Made by a program: the position numbers and the translations under genes. This document shows positions 1-6,236 of a DNA stretch of 55,180 nucleotides, piece after piece; the stretch's first letter is position 1; the number at the start of each line of letters is the position of its first letter. The stretch is from an uncultured Veillonellaceae bacterium (GTDB taxonomy: Bacteria; Bacillota; Negativicutes; Selenomonadales; Selenomonadaceae): the NCBI GenBank assembly GCA_900316275.1, contig ONCF01000100.1, positions 1 to 55,180 of the forward strand, written 5' to 3'. The notes beneath the pieces were generated by a model that ran no database searches, was not told where the DNA came from, and was given only the letters and a program-made list of their open reading frames with translations.

Positions 1-188
1 TAGCAGAGCTCGCGGTACTCCGCGGAGTTCTGGAACCACGCGACGGCCATCGTGAGCTCCGCGTTGAGGTCCTTCTGCGTGTAGGCCTCAGCAGCGTAGG
101 TCGTCTGGACCGGCGCCGCCAGCAGCGAAAAGCTCAACGCGGCAGCCGCCACGAGTGCCTTGCGCTTGCTCAGGAAATTCAGTTGCAT
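1..188 (-). CDS. 5'-nucleotidase/acid phosphatase, lipoprotein e(P4) family (N-terminal part)
   Basis: Only the first 62 codons lie in the window; the gene runs off the left edge. The product begins with a basic stretch (FLSKRK) and a hydrophobic Ala/Leu segment ending near TTYAAE, a typical signal peptide. The following segment (LNAELTMAVAWFQNSAEYR) matches the start of the e(P4)/class C acid phosphatase family, HAD-type enzymes that dephosphorylate nucleotides outside the cytoplasm. No lipobox cysteine is visible, so it may be a soluble periplasmic form. I chose the ATG at 188 because GGAAGGGG lies 7 bases upstream; another ATG at 194 is too close to that site. The catalytic Asp motifs lie outside the window, so the family call rests on the short N-terminus. 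Confidence 0.7.
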   Translation of the reverse strand, partial: MQLNFLSKRKALVAAAALSFSLLAAPVQTTYAAEAYTQKDLNAELTMAVAWFQNSAEYRELC

Positions 189-414
189 GTTCATTCCCCT
201 TCCCATAAAACAAATCTCCGAAACAATCTGCCTGTCTGACATAAATAAGCATTCATGGGTTCAGATGAACAGCCGTGCGTCCGACGCAGTTTCCTTGTTC
301 CCTGCCATCCGTAGCACTTTAGGCCACCTTCATCTTTGCCCTAGCGATTTCTCATCAACCGCCAGCCCCCGGCGGCCGCTCTTCATCTGTGACCACCGAA
401 CCTTTATTGTTTCT
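189..414 (-). ncRNA. structured 5' leader of the e(P4)-family gene, class unknown
   Basis: The 225 bases upstream of the phosphatase gene can fold as one nested RNA on the minus strand. A closing helix pairs 382-389 with 262-269 (8 bp, CAGATGAA/TTCATCTG), continues inward with AGC/GCT, and outward with GGTT/AACC (399-402 with 258-261). Inside are hairpins at 276-288 (TGCGT/ACGCA), 359-375 (CCGCC/GGCGG) and a competing 344-362 stem (GCGGTT/AATCGC). A possible promoter is TATACT (421-426) with a poor -35 (444-449) 17 bp away. I could not match it to a riboswitch family I know. The nesting and position suggest a cis-regulatory leader; that is inference. Confidence 0.45.
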
Positions 415-540
415 ACGGATAGTATAACAAAACACGGCATAGCGATAAAAGGACGCGTGACCATTTTTCGTTCACGTTTATTTACTATTTTCCATATTTT
501 TTCCATTTTTTAACTACGAGTTTACCGAGAAACACGAAAA

Positions 541-674
541 GGCCCCGCCAAACGGCGAGGCCGAAAAAGCCAAAAAGAAAACCGCCGGCAGTCCCCACTT
601 CGGCGGTCTTCTTTAACCAATGAACTCGGGAACCGCACTGTGTTGATGCAGCCCCTCTCTTTGCCTTTATTATA
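541..674 (-). ncRNA. putative small RNA with own promoter and tandem terminators
   Basis: On the minus strand a near-consensus sigma-A promoter is present: TTGCCC (692-697), 17-bp spacer, TATAAT (669-674). Transcription would start near 662. A hairpin ACCGCC/GGCGGT (602-607 with 581-586) followed by TTTTCTTTTT gives a first terminator. A second stem (541-562, 8 of 9 pairs, loop AAAC on the plus strand) followed by TTTTCG gives another. The result would be an RNA of about 90 nt with no convincing start codon and ribosome site in its first part. The reading frame that runs on through the hairpins to 485 is strongly hydrophobic with a Lys-rich end, so a type I toxin-antitoxin relationship is possible but unproven. 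Confidence 0.5.
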
Positions 675-776
675 CCACTCCCCCACGGCGCGGGCAATAG
701 TGCCGCAGCGGAATAAATTCCGCGCGATGTACTTCGTGCCCGGCGTGTGTACGGGGTGAAAACGCTCTCAAAACGC

Positions 777-957
777 TTGCCGCCAGCGCGGCGAGGCCTT
801 ATAATAAAAACTGTCAGAGGGATGATATCCCCGTACCAGCCCCCTGACAGGCGAAAAAGCCTATTTGTTCCTATTTTTCTTTCTATGGAAAACCCTATTT
901 ATTCCCCAAGATTTTCCCAAAATCCCAGCCTGTCTCCCCGGACAGGCCTCTTTTTTT
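777..957 (+). ncRNA. putative intergenic small RNA with promoter and terminator
   Basis: The promoter is TTGCCG (777-782), 17-bp spacer, TATAAT (800-805), giving a start near 812. The transcript begins with a stem CTGTCAG/CTGACAG (811-817 with about 842-848), then a short GGC/GCC hairpin, then a pyrimidine-rich stretch with repeated TTCCC/CCCTA words, and ends at a strong terminator: GCCTGTC (928-934), loop TCCCCG, GACAGGC (941-947), then CTC and seven T. Length is about 145 nt. No reading frame in it has a usable ribosome site. The single-stranded CCC-rich middle could pair with G-rich ribosome-binding sites, as in trans-acting sRNAs; that function is inference. Confidence 0.5.
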
Positions 958-960
958 GCG

Positions 961-1000
961 CAAAAGACCCCGCGACGCTCACCGCGCCGCGGGGTCTTTC
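961..1000 (-). terminator. terminator after the Rpn remnant
   Basis: The stem GACCCCGCG (966-974) pairs perfectly with CGCGGGGTC (988-996). It is flanked by A and T runs on both sides, so it could act in both directions. It lies 10 bases past the stop codon of the Rpn remnant. Confidence 0.8.
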
Positions 1001-1006
1001 TTTGCC

Positions 1007-1552
1007 TCAAAGCATAGTCAGTATTTTTTCGCGTGCCCCCAAAGGAATACGCAGAGCATCCATAGCCTGCTTTGCCGTAAATCCCATAGTCTCCATCAAG
1101 CTACGTATATTCTCCAACCTATTTTTTTCTTCGCCTTCTGCCTTACCTTCTGCGCGAATATCTGCTAATGCATTATGCATCTCTTTTTGGGCTTTTTCTC
1201 TACCGATTTGCTCGCTTTCAGCACGCATATCTTCTATCGCTTTGCACATATCGACCGTCTCCTCTCCTTCTTCAAATTCTAGCTGCGCGCCACTGGTCAG
1301 GTTGATGATTTCTGCCGTTTCACGATCAACTGACCGGAAACGCTCATTACCATTAACCGCGGCCTGCAGCTGCTCCTTATCGTTAGCATATTTCAGATAT
1401 TGCATAATCTCACGCATACCAGTCTTATAGCCTGTGATATCACCGTCACTCATGGACGCAGGGTCAAGCAAGTTGAGGTGATAATCCGGCGCAAGGCGCG
1501 GGATTGCCGTGTCGTCACAATCGTACAGTTCACTTATGCAGACCCTGGAAAC
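1007..1552 (-). pseudogene. Rpn-family nuclease/transposase (PD-(D/E)XK), C-terminal remnant
   Basis: An open frame runs from an in-frame stop at 1553-1555 to 1007 without a plausible start. It reads like the C-terminal half of Rpn (PDDEXK_2) recombination-promoting nucleases: GYKTGMREIMQYLKYAND, then a charged helix-rich tail with repeated Glu/Lys/Ala and the end FTAKQAMDALRIPLGAREKI. Full-length members are about 280-330 residues and carry the catalytic PD-(D/E)XK core in the N-terminal half, which is missing here. Upstream DNA has no matching frame, so the gene is truncated rather than only frameshifted. Rpn proteins are often degraded or repeated in Firmicute genomes. It sits next to another broken gene, marking a decaying accessory patch. 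Confidence 0.7.
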
Positions 1553-1620
1553 CTATCTGCAGACGTTTGATCCGCGCGGCAAATACCGCGAGCGGCTGGA
1601 GCGGGAAATTTTTTGACAAC

Positions 1621-1666
1621 CAAAAAGGTGCTGTTGCACTTAACTCGTGCAACAGCACCCTTTTGG
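1621..1666 (-). terminator. terminator of the deleted ATPase gene
   Basis: A 13-bp perfect stem pairs 1627-1639 with 1647-1659 (GGTGCTGTTGCAC / GTGCAACAGCACC, 7-base loop). On the minus strand it is followed by a T run (A run at 1622-1626). It lies just past the stop of the ATPase pseudogene. Confidence 0.9.
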
Positions 1667-1691
1667 CGCAGATTTCTCTTGCAAAAACGTT

Positions 1692-2661
1692 TCATGCGTA
1701 CATATCGGCCAGGGAAATCAAGCTATATCTCTGGCGGTCTATGTCCGGGGCAAAGCCGTTGCGGGCAAAGAACCCCAACCGATAAAAATTTATGCCCAAC
1801 TGCTTATGCTGCCATTCCTCCTCACGCACATATTTGAGTCCTACGGGCGCCTGACGATATTTACATTCATAAGCGATGAGGCCACGACTGTCCTCCGTGA
1901 CCACATCGAACTCACCGTTTTGGTGTCTTGCTTTGTCGTTGTAAATATACCTGCCGATACGCATAAACGGTGGCTGGATTTTGCCTGCGCGATTTTGGCG
2001 CAACAGATACTCCTTGGCCACCTGCTCGAATTTACGCGGTAAGTAGTCAGTAGCGATAGCTGAACGCAGCTGCTGCGCGTAGAATGTCTCTGGTGAGACA
2101 GCAGTCCGCCCAGTAACATCCCGGAAAAGGTAGGCATAGTAGAAATCCAACAAATTATCGCATATCACATAGCGATGCTTGCGACGATTGGCCGGGGCAT
2201 TGATGGGCGAATCCTTGATAATCAGATCCATATCCTCCAATCTGCCCAGTGTATGGCTGATTTTGCCGCTGCTGCCAGGTATCGATGGCAATCTGGAACT
2301 CAGAGTCTATGGCCTCAGCATCACCCCGCAGGAAGGGGTATTCATCAATAAACAGCACCACCTTCTGCTGGCTGGCCTTATGGCACACATATTCGAGCAG
2401 ATCTGCCAGCTGAGTGAAATTGACAAACTTGTCCGCAAAGGCCTGTGATACCGCCTTGGACAAGCCAGCCAAGTTCTGGGCAAAGGGAGCTTTACGGCAG
2501 ACATACCTGATAACCGTCGCCTCCAGGCCTTTCAATGCTTCCTTAACGAGTTCGCTTTTACCTACACGCCGTCGTCCATATATCAACATACACTCGGTGC
2601 GGTCATTGCACAGCTTCTCCTGTATGCGTGCCAGTTCATATTCGCGACCTATAAACTGCAT
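1692..2661 (-). pseudogene. ATP-binding protein (AAA, DUF234 type) with internal deletion
   Basis: The N-terminal frame (start 2661, MQFIGREYELARIQ) has a Walker A (GRRRVGKSEL) and a Walker B (KVVLFIDEYPFL). It reads coherently to about EFQIAIDTW, near 2290. A different frame then carries the C-terminal half down to 1692: a winged-helix end (SGKISHTLGRLEDMDLI) and the PD-(D/E)XK-like DUF234 domain (GEFDVV...YECKYR). Intact members are about 450 residues. Here roughly 150 residues between Walker B and the winged helix are missing and the frames no longer join, so the gene is broken by deletion. The DNA is more AT-rich than the housekeeping genes, consistent with acquisition. The family is often described as stand-alone mobile ATPases of unclear role. 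Confidence 0.8.
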
Positions 2662-2706
2662 ACCACGACCTCCTTACCTGAGTAAGCACTGAGCAAATTG
2701 CCCATG

Positions 2707-2745
2707 TTTACTTAAATCGATTTAACTTAATTCGTTTTAAGTAAA
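2707..2745. promoter_or_regulatory. 10-bp inverted repeat upstream of the ATPase pseudogene
   Basis: TTTACTTAAA (2707-2716) and TTTAAGTAAA (2736-2745) form a perfect dyad with a 19-base AT-rich centre. It lies 46 bases upstream of the ATPase start and looks like an operator for that gene. The rest of the 2662-2973 gap holds the promoter listed next and nothing else that I can support. Confidence 0.5.
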
Positions 2746-2814
2746 TAATAGCACAGAACCGCTGCTGCGTAAACGATTATTCGCGGTTACCCTGTCCGCC
2801 TGGCGGTGGGTATA

Positions 2815-2843
2815 TTGAGCACAGATTGTGGTTATGTTATACT
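2815..2843 (+). promoter_or_regulatory. promoter of the secreted membrane-protein gene
   Basis: TTGAGC (2815-2820), 17-bp spacer, TATACT (2838-2843), on the plus strand about 130 bases before the gene starting at 2974. Confidence 0.55.
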
Positions 2844-2973
2844 GGGTGGCAGCAGAGGTTTTCAGCTGTTTTCCACGTATATCCTCTATGCTATAAACAT
2901 CAAAAAGTCAATGTTGAAGGCAGTGCTTACACGTTGTTTGGTACCTGCCCATTTATTTAAGGAGAGAAACGCT

Positions 2974-3648
2974 ATGCAGATGAAGAAGATGCTCGCCGCG
3001 GCCCTCTCGGGGGCCCTGCTGCTCACGGCCGCACCGGTGGTGCCTGCCGCTGTGGGCACGGCTATCAGCGCTACGGTGGAGGCGAAAGGCGGCGGTGTGA
3101 AGATGGCCGCGCCCAAGGCGCCGGCCGCCGCGCCGAAGACACCGGCCAAGACGACACCGGATGCCAGGAGCAATGCGAACGCGGGCACGAACAATGCCAG
3201 CAGCAAGACCACGGAACAGGCGAACGGCATCAATAGCAAGCAGAGCGCCACGAACCAGCCGAGCGCGGCACAGGCGCAGAGCGGCAGCCGCCTCGGCTCC
3301 ATCATGCGCGGCATCGGCATTTTTGCCGGCGGCATGTTCCTCGGCTCGCTGCTCAGCAGCCTGTTCGGCATGGGCTCCGGTTTCCTCGCTGATCTGCTCG
3401 GCGTGCTCATGAATGTCGTGCTGCTCGCCCTCGCCATCGGCGTCATCCGCTGGCTCTGGAACAAATTCCGCGGTAATGGCCGCGGTGGCAACGGTGGCAG
3501 CCGCAGCGATGCCTACCGCGAGGGCTACGAGGCCGCCATGCGTGCCCAGCGCGAGCAGCAGCAGCCGGACATCATCGACATCACGCCGCGTGATACCCGC
3601 CCGCACGTGCAGGATATCCAGCCGCCCCAGGACGGCAAGCGCTGGTAA
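2974..3648 (+). CDS. secreted/inner-membrane protein with Ala/Lys linker and Gly-rich hydrophobic segment
   Basis: The product has 224 residues. It starts with a signal peptide (MQMKKMLAAALSGALLLTA, cut near the AVG or VEA region), then a low-complexity Ala/Pro/Lys/Asn/Ser linker (about 35-105). A Gly/Leu-rich region follows (GMFLGSLLSSLFGMGSG) and a transmembrane helix (VLMNVVLLALAIGVIRWLW), then a Gly/Arg-rich stretch and a charged C-terminus ending RPHVQDIQPPQDGKRW. This resembles the N-terminal half of bacterial Tim44-like membrane proteins, but the Tim44 domain itself is not visible. Start chosen at 2974 because AAGGAGAG lies 8-9 bases upstream; a longer frame from 2806 has no ribosome site. 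Function unknown. Confidence 0.75.
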   Translation: MQMKKMLAAALSGALLLTAAPVVPAAVGTAISATVEAKGGGVKMAAPKAPAAAPKTPAKTTPDARSNANAGTNNASSKTTEQANGINSKQSATNQPSAAQAQSGSRLGSIMRGIGIFAGGMFLGSLLSSLFGMGSGFLADLLGVLMNVVLLALAIGVIRWLWNKFRGNGRGGNGGSRSDAYREGYEAAMRAQREQQQPDIIDITPRDTRPHVQDIQPPQDGKRW

Positions 3649-3748
3649 TTGCTCTGAAAACTGCCTGCGTCAACTGTTATAGCCAAATAATCACACAGGC
3701 AGCGGTCGCGTCGTCTGCCTGTGGCTTTATGTAAAAGGAGTCATCAAC

Positions 3749-4417
3749 ATGCCAGATACCCAATGCAAAGCCTCCACGCTCGCCAAAGTGCAGGAGCTCA
3801 TTGCCCGCTATCCGCAGCTCGCCGTTTGTGAGGCCGAGCTCACGGCAGCCGTCGAGGCCATCTGCGCCAGCTACCACGCGGGGCACAAGCTCATCGCCTG
3901 CGGCAACGGCGGCAGTGCCTCCGATGCCGAGCACATTGTCGGCGAGCTCATGAAGGGCTTTCTCCTGCCGCGCAAGCTCGGCGCGGATATGGCGGCGAAA
4001 ATGGAAGCTATTTGCCCCGACAGCAAGGACTATTTCCTCGCGAATTTGCAGGGCACGCTGCCCGCGCTCTCGCTCGTGAACCAGGTCGCGCTGAACACGG
4101 CGTTCGCCAACGATCAGGCGCCGGACCTCTCGTTCGCCCAGCAGATTCTCGGCATGGGGCAGGCAGGCGATGTGCTGCTCGCCATCTCGACGTCCGGCAA
4201 CAGCACGAACGTCATCTACGCGCTGCAGATGGCCCGCGTCAAGGGCGTGAAGACCATCGCGCTCACGGGCAAAAGCGGTGGCAAAATCGCCAGCCGTGAG
4301 CTCGCCGACATCACCATCCGCGTGCCGGAGGACGAGACGTTCAAAATCCAGGAACTGCACCTCCCCGTCTACCACATGCTCTGCATCGCGGCGGAAAACG
4401 AATTTTTCGGCGACTAA
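3749..4417 (+). CDS. gmhA: SIS-domain phosphoheptose isomerase
   Basis: The product has 222 residues. It is a GmhA-like SIS-domain enzyme converting sedoheptulose 7-phosphate to D-glycero-D-manno-heptose 7-phosphate, the first step to ADP- or GDP-heptose. Family signatures are clear: CGNGGSASDAEHIVGELMKGF near residue 50, the phosphate-binding LLAISTSGNSTNVIYAL near 150, TGKSGGKIA, and a C-terminal ENEFFGD. AAAAGGAG lies 9 bases before the ATG. The phosphohexomutase gene follows about 170 bases downstream on the same strand, consistent with sugar-phosphate supply for lipopolysaccharide or S-layer glycan. A 9-bp hairpin (3694-3702 with 3715-3723) sits just upstream without a T run. Close paralogues (DiaA, other SIS isomerases) are less likely because the length and C-terminus fit GmhA. 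Confidence 0.85.
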   Translation: MPDTQCKASTLAKVQELIARYPQLAVCEAELTAAVEAICASYHAGHKLIACGNGGSASDAEHIVGELMKGFLLPRKLGADMAAKMEAICPDSKDYFLANLQGTLPALSLVNQVALNTAFANDQAPDLSFAQQILGMGQAGDVLLAISTSGNSTNVIYALQMARVKGVKTIALTGKSGGKIASRELADITIRVPEDETFKIQELHLPVYHMLCIAAENEFFGD

Positions 4418-4583
4418 AGCTGACTAACGACCCTTAGCAGCGGCGTATGGCCGACCCGTGCCGCTGTGTACACGCAACAAAATTCAATACAGGCAGGAAA
4501 TCCCCCGTCGGGCATGGAATATTAATACAGTACGAGGAAAACGAAAGCTGTGTTATTTTCCATCAACCGAGGGGGATTTTTAC

Positions 4584-6089
4584 ATGATTGCCGAAAAAGA
4601 CCTGATGAAACTCGCTAACGGCAGCGACGTGCGCGGTGTTGCCATCGCCAGCGTGGCCGACGAGCCCGTGACGCTGACCACGGAGGCCGCGAACCGCATC
4701 ACGAGCGGCTTTGTGGACTTTTTGCAGACGCGCACGGGGCGCAAGGGGCACGAGCTGCGCATCGCCGTGGGCCATGACTCGCGCATCTCCAGCCCGCAGC
4801 TGCGTCTGGCCGTGCTGGAGGCGCTGACGGCAGCCGGCGTCGTGACCGTGGACTGCGGCCTCGCCTCCACGCCCGCCATGTTCATGACGACCGTGTTCTC
4901 CGAGACGGCAATGGACGGCGCGATTATGATAACGGCCAGCCACCTGCCCGCGAACCGCAATGGCCTGAAATTCTTTACCGAGGAAGGCGGCGTCGAGCAC
5001 GCGGATGTGCTGGCAATCCTCAAGGCGGCCTGCCGCATCCCCGAGCTCACGGGCGACCTGCACAAGGTGCAGAACTACAACCTCATGGAGCGCTACGGCC
5101 ACCATCTGCGCAAAAAAATCCGCCAGGCGCTCGGCGTCGAGAACGACCCGCTGAAGGGCCTGCACATCGTCGTCGACGCGGGCAACGGTTGCGGCGGCTT
5201 CTTCGTCACGCAGGTGCTCGGCCGTCTCGGCGCGAACACGACGGGCAGCGTCTACCTCGAGCCTGACGGACATTTCCCGAACCACATCCCGAACCCGGAG
5301 AACAAACAGGCCATGGCCTCCATCCGCCAGGCTGTGCTCGACAGTCACGCCGACCTCGGCCTCATTTTCGATACGGATGTGGACCGCATGGGTGCCGTGC
5401 TCGCGAACGGGCAGGACATCAACCGCAACGAGCTCATCGCCATGCTGGCGGCCATCCTCGCGCCGCAGTATCCGGGCAGCACGATTGTCACGGACTCCGT
5501 CACCTCCGACGAGCTCACGACGTTCCTCGAGAAAGAACTGGGGCTGAAACATCACCGCTACATGCGCGGCTACCGCAACGTCATCGACGAGTGCATCCGC
5601 CTGAACAAAGCGGGTACGGTCTCGCCGCTGGCCATTGAGACGTCGGGCCACGGCGCGCTCTCCGAGAACTACTACCTCGACGACGGTGCCTATCTCGCGG
5701 TCAAACTCATCATCGCGCTCGCACAGATGCACCAGAAGGGCCGCAAGCTCTCCCGCCTCATCAAGGACCTCGGCGAGCCGCAGGAGACGGCCGAAATCCG
5801 CATGAGCATCCAGGGCGAGGACAACCCGCAGGCCTACGGGCAAACCATCCTCACGGCACTCAGCGAGCGGGCCAAAGAGAAAGGCATCAAGCTGGCCGAG
5901 CCGAACTACGAGGGCGTGCGCCTCGTGTTCCCGCAGGGCTGGGCACTGCTGCGCATGTCGCTGCACGACGCCGAGATGCCGCTGAACATCGAGAGCCGCG
6001 AGGCTGGTGGTGTCAAGGTCATCAAGCAGCAGATGAAAACACTGCTCACCGGCTTCCCCGCCCTCGGCACCACGGCACTCGACAAATAA
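4584..6089 (+). CDS. phosphomannomutase/phosphoglucomutase (phosphohexomutase superfamily)
   Basis: The product has 501 residues and all four domains of the alpha-D-phosphohexomutase fold. Visible motifs are the N-terminal substrate loop (GSDVRGVA), the phosphoserine loop ITASHLPANRNG (Ser about 119; usual form TASHNP), the metal-binding DTDVDRMG, the sugar-binding ETSGHGAL and the C-terminal phosphate-binding region. It interconverts hexose 1- and 6-phosphates; whether glucose, mannose or glucosamine is preferred cannot be read from sequence. The start at 4584 follows GAGGGGG by 8 bases; an earlier in-frame ATG at 4458 has no ribosome site. The upstream neighbour gmhA suggests joint use in nucleotide-sugar synthesis. 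A terminator follows. Confidence 0.87.
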   Translation: MIAEKDLMKLANGSDVRGVAIASVADEPVTLTTEAANRITSGFVDFLQTRTGRKGHELRIAVGHDSRISSPQLRLAVLEALTAAGVVTVDCGLASTPAMFMTTVFSETAMDGAIMITASHLPANRNGLKFFTEEGGVEHADVLAILKAACRIPELTGDLHKVQNYNLMERYGHHLRKKIRQALGVENDPLKGLHIVVDAGNGCGGFFVTQVLGRLGANTTGSVYLEPDGHFPNHIPNPENKQAMASIRQAVLDSHADLGLIFDTDVDRMGAVLANGQDINRNELIAMLAAILAPQYPGSTIVTDSVTSDELTTFLEKELGLKHHRYMRGYRNVIDECIRLNKAGTVSPLAIETSGHGALSENYYLDDGAYLAVKLIIALAQMHQKGRKLSRLIKDLGEPQETAEIRMSIQGEDNPQAYGQTILTALSERAKEKGIKLAEPNYEGVRLVFPQGWALLRMSLHDAEMPLNIESREAGGVKVIKQQMKTLLTGFPALGTTALDK

Positions 6090-6109
6090 AAAAACGAACA
6101 TTCACCCAC

Positions 6110-6144
6110 AAAACGGCTGCCTCCTCGCTGGGGGCAGCCGTTTT
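6110..6144 (+). terminator. terminator after the phosphohexomutase gene
   Basis: AAAACGGCTGCC (6110-6121) pairs with GGCAGCCGTTTT (6133-6144), 12 bp, ending in four T. Confidence 0.85.
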
Positions 6145-6185
6145 GGCATCTTATAGGCATATTATACTGAAAACAGCAAACGCAA

Positions 6186-6213
6186 AGCGGCTCCCTCAAG
6201 GGAGGGAGCCGCT
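6186..6213 (-). terminator. hairpin/terminator after the chemoreceptor gene
   Basis: A perfect 12-bp stem, AGCGGCTCCCTC (6186-6197) with GAGGGAGCCGCT (6202-6213), tetraloop AAGG. On the minus strand it is followed by TTTGCGTTTGCTGTTTT. It lies 24 bases past the stop of the chemoreceptor. Confidence 0.8.
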
Positions 6214-6236
6214 CTGTATGCTGTTTTAAAGCACCA

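Noticed and set aside
189-414. Match of the leader to lysine, c-di-GMP-I, cobalamin, TPP, M-box or T-box cores
   Set aside because: Short words such as GGGCAAA and GGCCTAAA recall the c-di-GMP-I core, but the second hairpin and the spacing do not fit; none of the other consensus cores is present.
458-513. Short hydrophobic peptide frame on the plus strand (GTG start, VTIFRSRLFTIFHIFSIF)
   Set aside because: AAAGGA lies only 3 bases before the GTG and no good promoter is upstream. It could be a toxin partner of the antisense RNA but the evidence is too weak.
485-697. 70-residue hydrophobic frame on the minus strand
   Set aside because: It runs through two terminator hairpins and has no ribosome site; the GC-rich stems explain the residues. 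Kept only as a remark under the RNA.
1483-1616. Plus-strand frame opposite the Rpn remnant ending in LETYLQTFDPRGKYRERLEREIF
   Set aside because: It looks protein-like but has no ribosome site and matches no family I know; it may be a scrap of an older gene.
3694-3723. 9-bp hairpin upstream of gmhA
   Set aside because: There is no T run and it ends 26 bases before the start; it could be a weak terminator or leader stem, not decidable.
4438-4466. CAGCGGC/GCCGCTG hairpin after gmhA
   Set aside because: No T run follows, so it is not called as a terminator; gmhA and the mutase may be co-transcribed.
4563-6101. 512-residue frame opposite the phosphohexomutase
   Set aside because: Typical antisense shadow of a GC-rich gene: Arg/Ala/Val/His rich, no motif, no ribosome site.
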